From contig JAJQOW010000228.1 of assembly GCA_037975125.1 (NCBI GenBank), positions 1 through 64,000 of the forward strand: a stretch of 64,000 nucleotides of DNA. Direction: 5' to 3'. Under the pieces are notes generated by a model. That model saw only the letters and a list, made by a program, of their open reading frames with translations. It did not search any database and was not told the DNA's origin. The position numbers and the translations under genes are program-made. Source of the stretch: Latrodectus hesperus. Lineage: Eukaryota; Arthropoda; Arachnida; Araneae; Theridiidae. Of this stretch, positions 38,008 through 46,599 are shown one piece after another (the first letter of the stretch is position 1; each line of letters starts with the position of its first letter).

Positions 38008-41000
38008 CATATATTTCTGAAAAAATCTAATTATTCTTCAACTTTTATGAAGAAAGTTTATAATTTGTTCTAAAATCATCTCTTTGACCCACCGCATTAC
38101 CCTCAAAAGATTAAGAATAGACTAGATTTAGACTCTGTATTATAATAGACCAAAAATTTTAATAAAATTAAGTGCATTAAAATTTATAACATTTTTCTTA
38201 GTATTTCTTTAAGGTTTAGGCAATGAATGAGTTATTCAAATTTAAAAATTACCAACAACTCTGATATTTGTTAAAAAAAAAAATACTTACTTTTAGCACT
38301 TTGTGTCTTCTTTTTTTTAGGCGGCTCACATTCATCACTTATATTTCCATCTAAACAGAAATAATTTATTAGAACTATATACAAACATAACATACAACAT
38401 TCACCTTAAATTTTAGATCCCTAGATTTGACATTTGACTGGTGTAAACAGTATCTGTCTAAACTCAGAAACTCATTAATGAGTCAATTTAAGTTGTGGAT
38501 TTGAACTTTACTTAAAACATATTGAATAAATTAACTATCTCAAAAGCTATGAAATGGTATATTTGAGAAAATTTGGTCTCAAATATACCATTCCAGAATG
38601 ATATTTATTAAACTTTATCAGTCTGAGATGATTTTGCTAATAAAAACATTTGATTTGATGTAGAATATATGTAATTATCTATGCAAATAAAGGTTAAGTA
38701 ACAAATTTAAAGTTAGTAATTATTATATAACTTTTAAATAGAATATATCATTAATATTGTAAAAATATATATTAAAAATTTTAAACTAAAAGTTCTTAAA
38801 TTTAGAAATTCTCTTATAAATTCAAATATATAAATAACAGAATTTAATTGCACTATGAAACAAAAAACTTATTTACCTAACATTGTATTCCAAAATTTCT
38901 CTGAGAGAAATGGGCGTACTTTACTGTGTCTCAAATAGCCTGAAATAAAAAATGCATGTAAGCACTAATAAAATATATATAAATATACATATAAAACATT
39001 TAAGATGTAAATGCAAACTTTAGAAATAAGATTTAAATAGAAGTTCAGATATGCAAACTATTGCAAAAATGTATATCCAACATAGTTTGAACTGTATTAC
39101 TTAATTTAAAGCATTAAAAACAAAACTTACAAATAAATTTTAGACAAAATATATTGATACAGAAAAATAGTATATCAATGAAATAAGATAATGATGATTA
39201 GACTAATGTTTCAATAAAAAAAGTTCATAACTAAAACAAAGAATTTAGCAGAAAAAATAAAATAATAATTAAGGTGGAATAAATACTTTTGAATAAAATT
39301 TTACATTTAAAAGACTTTTGGTTTCAAATGATTTGCAGCACATATACAGTTTCATTACTTAAGTATACAATTGCTTAGAATCAGATATCTCTTTTTGTAT
39401 TCAGAATTTTAGCTTTTATTATTTTATGTAAATAGTTAAATTTATGGGATTTAGTGATTTCTTAACAATGATCCATATTTATCTATTACTATGTTCAATA
39501 CAAATTAACTGTGCAGAGTGGAAATTATGGGTAGGAGAAAAAGTGGACTGGAATTGATGGAAATGAGGAATGTTGTGACTTCAGGAGCCTGTGGAAAGCA
39601 CTCAATTGATTAAAATTCTTGAAATTCAATTAATGATATATTAATAATGCACTGACCATTTCGTAAATAAACTTTTTTAAAAATTCTATAGGTAATACTT
39701 GTTTTCACTCCAACACAATATTTTGTTAAAATAGATGGGAATACGTTAATATGAGATATAGGAAAGAAACTTTGTATAAAATGAAAAGGGCAACTAAAAA
39801 TAATAGCATCTAATAAAATAGAAACTTTAATTTTGTTTGCTATTTATAATTAGTCTTTTACTCATAGGAGCAGGTGTTGTAATTAATTTAATTGAAACTA
39901 AGAAAGGCAATTTTATTGCAAATCTTAAATTATAGTATAATTTCTTTTGTATAAGGAACGAAACCTTTATTGGAAAGCTATTACATTAAAACAAAGAGTT
40001 GATTTATTAGTACTACATATAAATAAAATATATAATAAACTGAGAGGCTATAAAAATTTTAATGATTTTTTGAATACTTAAATGTTTTACAACTGTAGAA
40101 TTTTAAAATTTTGATTAATCTTCAATATCACAATTCATGAAGATAATCAATATTCCCATTGATTCTACATAGCACTGGTGTGGGTTAATGATGATGTCTG
40201 CCCCTTTTAATTGTCAGAATAAACTTCTTCGTTTGACAACTACCACTGTAATCGAGTTCATAACTTTTGATTCTGACAACTTTACCAGGGCTGAATTTTA
40301 CTAAGCTGCCAAAATACTCATGGCAGGTATCACTAAATACTCACACAGGAAAAATATATATATTCTACATAACATATTTATATTCTACAATTGAATATGA
40401 CTAAACAATATGATGTTCTTAGAATTTGAAGAAAGTACAGGATTGTCTTTTTTTAAGCTTTATATAGTTATTACGATTGTCGAAAAAGTAGGCAGATGAG
40501 AAAGGGCAGTATATTTATGAGCATTCTGGTTTGGTTTGAAAGTCAATTAGCATTTTTTACACATAAAGACTTATTAGACTGGGACCTACAATTCAAAATG
40601 AATTCCGAACCATATGGAAACATACATTCTCTTTGCAAAATTGCTGAACAAAAGGTCAAAGCACTTACTATTTGGCTGCCAGTTGGGCTATGGACATTCA
40701 AGAGATATGTCACCTTTGACTTGTATTTGGACATATTTGAAATTGTAAGCTTCATAAAATCTAGTTTGCCCATTGAAATTCATAAATTATTAGTACTTAG
40801 CCAACCCTTTAAGCTGTCAATTTTTTTAGCAGAAATGCTTCCAAACAAGGCATATTTTTTATTGCATATAATTAAGTATCATACTTAATAGAATAAGAAT
40901 TTTTTCATTTTTAATGAATTTACAACATTTTTATTTTACTATTTTAGAACCCAAAAACCCCTAAATGTTTGCTTTTCTTAAGTACATTCTGCATGCAGAG

Positions 41001-44000
41001 AAGAATGTGTGTGAATTAGTGTTTTCTGTTTTAGAAAATATTAATTATTATTGACTATTTAAAAATTTTTTACCATGTTTAGTATTTACATACAATTTAT
41101 GCTTATGTTTAAAATGAAGGATCATATCATCTGAAATTCAGAGATAACAGAGAGGAGAAAAACTTCACAAAGGTTGATAAGCTTGTATTTTTGTTTTTGC
41201 ATTTTGGATCAAATGTCGAAAAATTAATCAAATATTTATTATCAAGAGGTGAGTTTTCATTATATTCTTTAAAGGTTTAGTTGTTTCCTGATAAGCTGAT
41301 TGGAGAAATTTGTAGTGATTTTATCCCTGAATAGTTCATTTCCCTACAATCTATAGGTTTTTATTATATAAGCAGATATACCAACATGTATGAATTTGTC
41401 CCTACACTGCTTTACAGGATTTTTAAAGGAGATTTTTTAAATCCAATAAAGTGACAATGGTAAAAATTCAAGAAAAAGAAAACAAAATCATAATTCTTAA
41501 GTTATAATATGATAAATTTCGCAATTTTATTAAATTGTGCTAAAGAACTACATAAAAATTTAATTAAGTTTTTTTGTGTTGACCAAATAATATTAAAACA
41601 ACCTTATTCCTAGATTAGACTGAATTTTCCTCATATATATATTAATTAACTATAACATTTTGAAATCCTTCATGTAATAAAAATATAGAAAACTGTCAAT
41701 ATATTTAATTTATGAAGTTTTTCCTCTAAAGAAGCATCTGTAAAAATCTATCTTCAATGTGTCTAAATAAAAGAAGTTTGCTAATGAATATTTTAAAACT
41801 GTTTCAATGAAGCATAGATAATACCTACAGTTCAACAAATACATACTTTACCTTAGAATATTTATTGATTATCACAATTAACATTCCTAATAAAATTTTA
41901 AATTATTTCATTAAAATCTAAAAGAAAAGTTTTGGGGAACTAGGCAATTAATGAAAATTATTTCATACAGTCAAAATTCCCATCTACAATCAAATGACAT
42001 TTTCTTCATGGAAAAAGTTATGTACACCACTTTTTGATCCACATAATGAAAAATTTAGTTAATCAATTCCACTCAACATTAAACAGTATCCTTTATAATT
42101 TTATGTTCATCCTTAAGAAAATTAATACTTAAAGGAAACATTTAATTTACTACCATACAGATTCTCTCATTCTTTTAGGTATTTCATAATTCATTACACA
42201 ATTAGCTCATGTTTTTCCAATCATTAATCTAGACAAAGCTGAGCAATTTTAAAGCAGCCGAAAGTAAAAATATTTTCACTCAGAATTGCTGTAATAATTT
42301 CCATATTTAATAATTTGATTGTTAACTAAAAGTTTGGTAATCAGTTGACTTGTCCCATTAAAAATCTGTGAGAGCAAATTTTTTGATAAATAACATTACG
42401 AAATTTTGACAATTTCATTCCACATTTGGTATTCTTCTTGAGCCAAAAAACAAAATATTGGCTACTTCAATTTTCTATATTTTTTATGAAGATACTTATT
42501 CACATTTTTTCAAATTATTATTAACACAATTTATTTCTAAAAATGTCAAAAACAAGCTTGTTTGTTTCAATGAATTCCAAAACAGAAATTCCAGTTTTTC
42601 AATCCAAATCTAACACTAAAATAATATAAACTTTTCAGTTTTGAACTCATCTGATGACAGCATATGTTTTTGGATCCTTACTAACTTGAAAGAAAAATGA
42701 ATTTTCACATTTTACAGTTTTATTTTTGCATTGCCAGATTCCTTTTTTCTCGCATTTTAAATAATTTTTACGTCATATATGTGCTATTTTTTAGTGGCAA
42801 TAGCTTTTTTATTTCCATTTCAAGACTTTCGATAACTTTCTTTGCTATTTGTTCTACATTTTAATTGATTGTCATTTTAATTTCGTTGGCTGTTGCTGCT
42901 GCAATTAGTGGACTTCCCGCAGTTGTGTTTCGTTGTCGCCAGTGTCCAAACATAGTAATTTTTTTTTTTTTTACCATTTCTTTTACATTATTTACTTTTA
43001 TTTGGTTTATTCATTATATATATATATATATTTTTATTAAATGAAATATTTTATATTTAAAAACGTTAAATATTATTTTTTCCTTATTTTGTTTTCTTAA
43101 TTTATTATCATCTTTTTATTGTTTTAATTACTTTATTTATTGTTTTAATTTAAAATGTCTCATGTTCAAAATGTTGAAAAATATCAACAAATTATTTCAG
43201 CAAAAATTAAAGATAATAATGATGGATTATTGCTGAGGATTCCAAATTATTAATTTAGGATTCGCAAATATCAATCAATTTTTTTACAGAAATTGGATTT
43301 GGAGAAGGTGTATTTATTTTATTTAAATTCTATTGCTTACATGTATTTTTTTATTGTATTTGTGTTTCATTTTTATTTACTTAAAAAGTGTATGCATTTA
43401 AAAAAATATTTTATTTATGTTTTTTTTATTTTAAAAAATATATATTTGAAAAGTAAGTTTTTGCATGCTTTTTTTTAAATTTTATAAATTGTATATATTT
43501 AGAAAAGTATTTTTGCATAAGAAAAGTATTAGATAATTATTTTTACTGAAACGTGACACTGGTGACAAACGAATAAAATGTCAAAATAAATATACCAATC
43601 GGCATGTCAGCTTAACTTCATATCAAGTAAGTCCATTATTTATATTTATTTTCCTTTTTAAATTTTCTGAAATTCTTATTTTTCGATCGAACTTCGGGAA
43701 ATTCCCAAAGTTTATAAACGCGCGCCTAGTTTGGGACAAAAACATTCGTCGCGCAAGTGTATGGGGATACTGAACTTTGTCCCTCTTTTTCAGACAAGAA
43801 TATCATTTATTGAATGAGTTAAATATTTATACTGTTTCTGAATTAATCATTAACTGATAGCCCCAGTGAAATTAAGGGGATATTTATAATTATTGACTCT
43901 ATTTCTGTAATTAAAATATATAAATGATTGCAATTTTACAAAATTAAACAAAATATAAGTTACGCTAAATTGTAAAATGATTATTTCAGAATTAAATAAC

Positions 44001-46234
44001 TGTCTTTAAATCATGAACTTTTCATTAAAAGAAAAACTTATTCAGTAAACTTGGAAGTTTGTAATTTTTAATTCATTTTATGCACATTCAATTTGATAAA
44101 TAAAGTTTAACTTTAGATAATTTTTAAATTGAGTAATATTTCTAACAAAACTATTCTTCACGAATTAAAAAAAGCATGGATTCAAATTATTTCAACATTC
44201 CACTATATTTCCATGCCTCTTTAGAAGGAAACATTCAAGACATACTTAAAATATTTTTTTTAACAATTTTTATCAACCGAAATCAAATGCTGTATTATTA
44301 TGGGTAATCAAATTAAAATAAAAGCAGATAGAAAACGATTTAAAAAATGTAAACCATCGTTTTCTTTCTTGTAGCTTCTATATATAAGGGCTACGGCATA
44401 CATATAAGGGATGTCTCTCTCTCTCTGCAGTATAATGTTGTAAAATTTTAATATCATTTTAGTATATTGTAATTAGGTATATTGATTTCCAAACATTATT
44501 TATCAATAAAAAATAAAAGCAAAAAACTATATTTGAAGAAACTATATTTAATGTTCACTCAATGTTTATTTTATTATTTATTTAATTAACATTTTAAACA
44601 ATGTAAAAAACATTTTTCATATACCTTATGCAAATACTTTTTAGCACAGAGATTTCTTTTATAATGGTTACTAACAGGAGTGTTTTAAAGTGATAGTTTA
44701 AGTAAAAACAGACATGTGTTGAATGTTTACTAACTCTGTTTTCAAAAATCAAAAATGATTTAATTTTAATATTGTTAATTTCTGAAAAAACACAATATTT
44801 TTACAAAGATGGTAAAAGTTGATGGACTTTTTGTTTATTAATGGTCATCAATGCAGCTTAAAACGAAAAAAAAAAAAAAACAATGTAATGAATAAAGTAA
44901 ACTTTGCTTTGTAGTAAAATGTTCATTCCCACTAAAAACAAGTTCCCTATTATAAGATTTTAAACATTATTGTAATCTTATCTATACAGTAAAGCAAGAA
45001 CAAATGAAATTTTATTATTAAAAAATCTAAATAAAAATTGAGATAACTTACCACCATCTTCAACTATTGTCATTGTATTTAAATCAATTATATCATTTCT
45101 CTTGACAGGTCTTGAATACTAAATTAGATTAAGAATTTGTTACACATAACAAACAATTTTCAATTGTAACATGATTCATGCATAAAACTAAAGATTTTTT
45201 ATAGTACTTTGCTTCTATGAATATGAGAATTTTTACGGTCTTGTTGAGTCTATATATGGTTATTTGTTATAAGCATAAATAACAATGTCATTTATCTTAC
45301 ACCATTTAACAATCTCAGATAAAAAACATTTACAATTAAGAGTTTATTTTAAATGCTTAAATCAGTATAGAATAATCAGATTCTTTAATACCAATTGATG
45401 AAAATTACTTTTTGCAAAGTAAAGTAGGCTTTATGGTAAACACACTATTCATAATTCTAAATATTAAAGAATTAATTATGTAGTAATTAATGCCATATTT
45501 ACCAGTAAACTACTTAAGTTGAATTATATAATTTTTTTAATATGGTTGAATCATACTTTAAACTAAGATTAAATATTTTTAACTAATTGTTTTTCCAAAT
45601 TTAGGTCTATTTTAAGCATTTTTAAAGATACATTAAAGAGACAAAAATAATGAGATATGCCTAAATTACATCAAATGGTCAATGAAAATTTTCTTATTCA
45701 ATTGAAAAAAATTCTAAATAAACAAAATATTGGAAATTTTAAGATACTATAATTTGTCACTAATATAATAAGATTATGTTTAAATGAAGAAGCATTAGTA
45801 TATAAACAGAATACTATTTTTCTAAACACCACATTTCCATAAAGAAATATGAACACAAAATTTTTTATATTTTTCATTTCTATCAAGACATTTTTTTTTG
45901 AAAACACAAAATTTTGTTAAAGTTTTTATAATATATGTATAAATAATTTTTAATAGATTGTAATGACAAGGGATATCAGTTCAAAATGTTTTCAGTATGT
46001 TAATTGAATTAAGTTTTTACTGAAACTAAGTAGCAAAACTTATCAAATCATTAGATAAAAAAATAGAATTATAAAATTCCAACAAGTGTAGCTAGTATTG
46101 ATATAAAACATCAGTTAAAAATATAAAATTGTAAATCTTTCTATATATGTGTATATAAGAACCACAGATATATGATTTTAAATTCAAAATGTTAAAAGCT
46201 GTTCTTAATATATGAAAGGAAAATTTTAAATGAT

Positions 46235-46320
<86 letters not shown>

Positions 46321-46599
46321 CTTTATTTTTTGCATTTACATATTTTAAGATAAATATACATATATTTAGCTTACTCATTTAAAATTTTCTTTCATAAATT
46401 AAAAACAGCTTTTAATATTTTTTAACAACGAAGCAAATTAATATACCAAAATTCATTAAAAGATAAATTTGTGATTACAATTAGTAAATAATACCTTTTT
46501 TATGATTTTTGCAAAGGGATTCGGTCTTGGTCTTATTAAAAATATGGGATGAAAATCTTCATCACTGGAAGAGTTTTTCTTCTCCTTTTTGACCATCAT
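19074..46599 (-). CDS. Spliced gene for a 223-aa basic AT-hook nuclear protein (whole CDS span)
   Basis: Nine coding exons were joined by eye from GT-AG splice sites; their listed lengths total 672 nt from the ATG, an exact multiple of three ending in TAA. Residues 2-8 are lysine-rich and are followed by a SSSDED acidic/serine patch. Residues 36-78 form a compact segment ending in FLSEKFWNTML. Residues 88-110 are very basic (PPKKKK, KKRSRSR), NLS-like. Residues 170-177, RGRPRKQP, are a canonical AT-hook core that binds the minor groove of A+T-rich DNA. The tail has KKRTRKNG (202-209) and ends in GLPPYFQS. There is no signal peptide or membrane segment. Nuclear, chromatin-associated location is inferred from the AT-hook and basic stretches. 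I do not recognise the family. The first two codons are both ATG; the second (46596-46594) has A at -3 and G at +4, so it may be the real start. An undetected upstream coding exon cannot be excluded. Confidence 0.8.
19287..19400 (-). CDS. AT-hook gene exon 9 (residues 153-190) carrying the AT-hook
   Basis: The acceptor is CTTTTCCAG ending at 19401 and the donor AAAG|GTAAGT at 19287/19286. It is 114 nt, phase 1 at both ends. It encodes GRRGRPRKQPLKRLRDNL, a canonical AT-hook (core GRP flanked by basic residues, close to the HMGA type), then GRFLK. The polypyrimidine tract just outside the acceptor lies in sequence shared with the Gypsy 3' LTR 4.9 kb away. Confidence 0.85.
19404..19579 (+). mobile_element. 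5' LTR remnant of a Gypsy element (3' half only)
   Basis: About 52 bp from 19404 (GAAAAGACGTGAAAGGATAT onward to ACTACAATGAT) match 24283-24334 near the element's other end with only a few differences. The sequence ends at a primer-binding-site-like TGGTGTCAGAAGTG at 19580, consistent with an LTR end. The upstream part of the LTR is missing: homology stops two bases from the AG of exon 9's splice acceptor. Confidence 0.65.
19580..19593 (+). other. Putative tRNA primer-binding site of the Gypsy element
   Basis: TGGTGTCAGAAGTG follows the LTR remnant and precedes the gag frames, the position of the minus-strand primer site in Ty3/Gypsy elements. The TGGYGYCAGAAGTG-like form is common among them. 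It supports the LTR boundary at 19579. Confidence 0.55.
19804..23500 (+). pseudogene. Ty3/Gypsy gag-pol remnant, antisense in intron 8
   Basis: Broken frames in canonical order. Gag (19850-20640): a capsid-like segment with NNWIESFENVLKLFHLSD. Nucleocapsid knuckle near 20870-20940 (CHSFGHKASKW, degenerate). Protease near 21030-21070: SLMDTGSQKTIL, an intact DTG active-site triad. RT (21553-21830): LFGLTNSPSTFQKF and VIYMDDLTIPT. RNase H (22090-22520): IHCDASIDGYG and YSSYESEVMAV, ending VDALSRNP. Integrase (22600-23260): a zinc-finger-like region, HIDHLDPL near 22910 and GLPRANGQAE near 23175. Part of the 5' RT region is missing and there are several stops and frameshifts. It is non-functional. 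Confidence 0.9.
24166..24332 (+). mobile_element. 3' LTR remnant of the Gypsy element (5' half)
   Basis: A likely start is TGTAATCTGAATGGCCGATT at 24166. The match to the 5' remnant covers 24283-24334. Past that point the sequence turns into an (AT)n run, so the end of this LTR has been lost or overgrown. The two remnants overlap only in the middle of the LTR. Confidence 0.55.
24333..24417. repeat. (AT)n microsatellite
   Basis: About 85 bp of uninterrupted AT dinucleotides directly following the LTR remnant motif ACTACAATG. Confidence 0.98.
24418..25002. other. Intron 8 sequence beside exon 8, no feature seen
   Basis: A+T-rich intronic sequence between the microsatellite and the exon 8 donor. 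No transposon or RNA gene was recognised. Confidence 0.5.
25003..25062 (-). CDS. AT-hook gene exon 8 (residues 133-152)
   Basis: The acceptor is ATTTGCAG ending at 25063 and the donor CCTG|GTAAGTG at 25003/25002. It is 60 nt, phase 1 at both ends, encoding IVDYTPVINIENSLQYSAP. This is the least basic part of the protein and may be a short interaction segment. That role is speculation from composition. Confidence 0.75.
26051..26113 (-). CDS. AT-hook gene exon 7 (residues 112-132), two possible donors
   Basis: The acceptor is TATATTTAG ending at 26114. Two in-phase donors are visible: ACAT|GTAAGTTT at 26051/26050 (stronger consensus) and GCTG|GTAATA at 26066/26065. They differ by 15 nt, so five residues may be optional. 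It encodes LKDEEKVEKPSKRRA and, with the longer form, GNTNT. With the longer form it is 63 nt, phase 1 at both ends. Confidence 0.7.
26561..26978. mobile_element. MITE-like DNA transposon with 13-bp terminal inverted repeats
   Basis: The left end ACCTGCCAACTTT (26561-26573) is exactly inverted at the right end (AAAGTTGGCAGGT, 26966-26978). Flanks repeat TGCAATTCCAT (26550-26560) and TGCAATTCTAT (26980-26990), an imperfect 11-bp target duplication offset by one base. The roughly 420-bp interior is more G+C-rich and has repeated GCGTAAAA motifs near its right end. An incidental 77-codon frame at 26614-26847 shows no domain. TSD length hints at a Mutator-like origin; that is a guess. Confidence 0.8.
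26991..27731. other. Intron 6 sequence, no feature seen
   Basis: A+T-rich; no open frame or repeat recognised apart from poly-A/T patches. Confidence 0.4.
27732..28745 (-). pseudogene. Pogo/Tigger-like transposase, C-terminal half with terminal repeat
   Basis: Read on the minus strand: LLIIDNAPSHP carries the second catalytic Asp and is followed by VFLPPNTT. After a frameshift come a SFKAYYLR-like stretch near 28590 and a long Glu/Lys-rich C-terminal region down to about 27960 (WNEITERSLKGIWESIWPDL near 28400-28460). The outer end is CAGTAAGACCCAGCTTAACG at 27732, preceded by TA, which fits a Tigger terminal repeat and a TA target. The N-terminal DNA-binding half is absent; a Tc1-type fragment sits in its place. 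Several frameshifts: inactive. Confidence 0.8.
28746..29376 (-). pseudogene. Tc1/mariner-like transposase, N-terminal and core fragment
   Basis: On the minus strand from an ATG at 29376: a paired-like helix-turn-helix region (SRRRMEDSE; then, after a frameshift, SISDVALFFGVHHSVISRLW). Further on are a second HTH part (SAATVR) and the HINWTVSDWGNVMFTDESRF stretch near 28900-28950, with the first catalytic Asp in FTDESRF. Near 28790 a VMVWAGI-like turn is still readable, then the sequence changes to Tigger-type. The remaining catalytic core is missing. Stops and frameshifts show that it is dead. Confidence 0.8.
29590..30310 (+). pseudogene. hAT-type transposase C-terminal remnant (dimerisation region)
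   Basis: On the plus strand near 30158-30290, LPILVAIRE, a stop, then KFSKLKIIKNCKQSTISQEN and LLDLLIILYK follow the hAT C-terminal dimerisation pattern (LP..VAS.ERSFSKLK.IK...RSTM...RL..L). Upstream, the 61-codon frame at 29628-29813 and broken frames to 30150 are probably the rest of the same protein. Catalytic residues were not identified. No terminal repeat was found on this side. Confidence 0.65.
30332..30618 (-). pseudogene. hAT-like transposase N-terminal fragment with BED-type finger
   Basis: An open frame of 95 residues on the minus strand starts at 30619. Residues 23-55 hold C-x2-C then H-x4-H (SAECFVCKSKFSVSN, then LTHADGLKHKK), a zinc-finger spacing seen at the start of hAT transposases and related domesticated proteins. 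The coding region then stops. It faces the plus-strand hAT C-terminal fragment, so the two come from separate insertions. Its element probably starts at the CAGGG-type end at 31212. Confidence 0.6.
31150..31212 (-). mobile_element. hAT-like terminal sequence
   Basis: Read on the minus strand from 31212: CAGGGCTCAGAGTTGTCCTG, then short repeats of TGTCCTGA/TGTCCTTA. A CAGGG start is usual for hAT ends, and the short subterminal repeats (AGGACA on the plus strand, three or more copies at 31156-31200) could be transposase sites. It is 0.6 kb upstream of the minus-strand hAT frame. No partner end was found. Confidence 0.5.
31330..32820 (+). mobile_element. Jockey/I-like LINE, copy 2, with internal deletion
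   Basis: Same family as the copy at 6167-9855: RIEAEA-type thumb codons and RNase H match closely at the nucleotide level. Readable parts: the endonuclease-RT linker (CRKLFNRAKKNCEW, 31590-31650), then a jump directly to the thumb (31910-32190, WIYTMIIYP, ISGCIRITPTSTLELLLGM) with no RT palm. RNase H at 32377-32646 (IYWNTDGSKMNSNTGAGI, TTVFQAEVFAI, IIICPDSQAALLAL) and VPGHSGVP near 32735 follow. The palm deletion is near 31860. The 3' end is lost. Confidence 0.8.
32377..32646 (+). pseudogene. LINE copy 2 RNase H fragment (89-codon open frame)
   Basis: It shows the first catalytic Asp in NTDGSK, the Glu in FQAEVFAI and the next Asp in CPDSQAALLAL, with normal spacing for type I RNase H of Jockey/I-clade elements. 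The stop TAG at 32644 replaces the continuation. It is better preserved than the same region of copy 1. Confidence 0.85.
33082..33264 (-). pseudogene. LINE C-terminal zinc-knuckle fragment
   Basis: A 60-codon frame with C-x13-C-x-x-L (LCPSGAFMDFIHLTSCPAL), His in FIHL and NFYWTARGLVA. This matches the knuckle that ends ORF2 of Jockey/I-type elements. It belongs to the same insertion as the RT frame at 34553-35314, separated by the RNase H region and about 0.8 kb of A+T-rich sequence, perhaps a later insertion at 33360-34100. Confidence 0.7.
34553..35314 (-). pseudogene. LINE reverse transcriptase fragment, 253-codon open frame
   Basis: The longest open frame in the window. It starts in the RT palm (QTEGVPHGNLYSV, normally QGVPQGS) and has the catalytic motif TLYMDDLHISYQG, with YMDD in place of the usual YADD. 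The primer-grip type segment VRYLGLIFDNRLTLLPHI follows, then the thumb (SHIYYGSVVYGSAGLKWLDS). The fingers domain is missing at the 5' end, so it cannot be functional. The absence of stops over 760 bp suggests a fairly young insertion compared with the other elements. Confidence 0.9.
35335..35835. other. Intron 6 edge: purine-rich patch then A+T-rich, no gene
   Basis: 35340-35400 is a GA-rich run (GGGAGAAGAGAAAATTAAAG and similar). The rest up to the exon 6 donor is plain A+T-rich intron. Confidence 0.5.
35836..35874 (-). CDS. AT-hook gene exon 6 (residues 99-111), 39-nt microexon-like
   Basis: The acceptor is ATTTTCAG ending at 35875 and the donor GCTG|GTAAGTT at 35836/35835. It is 39 nt, phase 1 at both ends, encoding KASYKKRSRSRA, which extends the basic NLS-like run. 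It stands out against A+T-rich flanks by its CCCGCTCCCGAGC stretch. Being so short, it would be missed by most gene finders. Confidence 0.75.
35922..35979. repeat. (ACAT)n-(AT)n compound microsatellite
   Basis: About five ACAT units followed by about 18 AT units, in intron 5 just upstream of exon 6's acceptor. Confidence 0.95.
36863..36948. repeat. 43-bp tandem duplication
   Basis: Two adjacent copies of TTAGTATTAATATAATRATT followed by AAAAAARTACTACACTGG and AAATA, at 36863 and 36906, with two differences. Confidence 0.9.
37500..37905 (+). mobile_element. SINE-like element related to the one at 9303-9569
   Basis: A G+C-richer block in intron 5. It shares GGTGACCCTACTAGCAG, GCCACGGTGAGG, the hairpin TCTGACTCCGTCAGA and the tail AGCAACAACAA with the SINE inside the LINE. 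It is more diverged, and the relative orientation of the shared motifs differs between the two copies. No clear target duplication was found. An incidental 69-codon frame at 37659-37868 is part of it. Confidence 0.6.
37960..38002. repeat. (AT)n microsatellite
   Basis: An interrupted AT run in intron 5. Confidence 0.95.
38291..38350 (-). CDS. AT-hook gene exon 5 (residues 79-98), acidic then NLS-like
   Basis: The acceptor is CTGTTTAG ending at 38351 and the donor CTAAAA|GTAAGT at 38291/38290. It is 60 nt, phase 1 at both ends. It encodes GNISDECEPPKKKKTQSAK: a short acidic patch followed by PPKKKK, a monopartite-type nuclear localisation signal by composition. Confidence 0.75.
38877..38939 (-). 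CDS. AT-hook gene exon 4 (residues 58-78), CENP-C-motif-like segment
   Basis: The acceptor is TTATTTCAG ending at 38940 and the donor TTAG|GTAAAT at 38877/38876. The exon is 63 nt, phase 1 at both ends. It encodes YLRHSKVRPFLSEKFWNTML. The R-x-S-K-x-R then P-x-L then F-W order resembles the CENP-C nucleosome-binding motif (roughly R-R-S-x-R-x-R-x-x-P-x-x-Y/F-W), but only with small gaps. This is a loose resemblance, not a domain assignment. Confidence 0.75.
38940..40539. other. Intron 3, upstream-exon side, no gene
   Basis: A+T-rich intronic sequence. A slightly more complex patch at 40160-40335 may be an old repeat but was not identified. Confidence 0.4.
40540..40700 (-). mobile_element. 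Diverged tRNA-derived SINE, family B
   Basis: It matches the 62385-62557 copy in order: a GACTGGGACCTAC block, GAATTCCGAACCA, AAACATACATTC, then GCTGAACAAAAGGTCAAAGC and TATTTGGCTGCCAG at the tRNA head. Read on the minus strand. The B box is decayed. The 130-codon plus frame over it (40496-40888) is incidental. Confidence 0.65.
40701..45051. other. Intron 3 bulk, no gene recognised
   Basis: 4.3 kb of A+T-rich sequence with low-complexity frames. It holds two leader-like motifs described separately at 42880-42960 and 43550-43585, a (TA)n at 43015-43030, a CTCTCTCTCTCT patch near 44412 and a 16-bp A run near 44865. Confidence 0.4.
42870..42955 (-). other. Possible LTR-element leader/primer site (minus)
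   Basis: Read on the minus strand: GGACACTGGCGACAACGAAA, then a CA/GCAGCA-rich leader and an ATG about 65 bp on. TGGCGAC-type motifs occur at primer-binding sites. No LTR or gag domain was recognised, so this is weak. Confidence 0.25.
45052..45118 (-). CDS. AT-hook gene exon 3 (residues 36-57)
   Basis: The acceptor is AATTTAG at 45125-45119 and the donor GGTG|GTAAGTT at 45052/45051. At 67 nt it converts the frame from phase 0 to phase 1. It encodes YSRPVKRNDIIDLNTM then TIVEDG. The open frame across a short exon with a consensus donor, continuing in phase with the next exon, is the main support. Confidence 0.75.
45126..46237. other. Intron 2, no gene recognised
   Basis: A+T-rich; the minus frame 45698-45907 is hydrophobic low complexity, probably chance. 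Confidence 0.4.
46238..46318. repeat. (AT)n microsatellite
   Basis: About 80 bp of AT dinucleotides in intron 2. Confidence 0.98.

Noticed and set aside
40496..40888. 130-codon plus ORF
   Set aside because: It overlaps a decayed SINE and A+T-rich intron and has no motif; it is chance.
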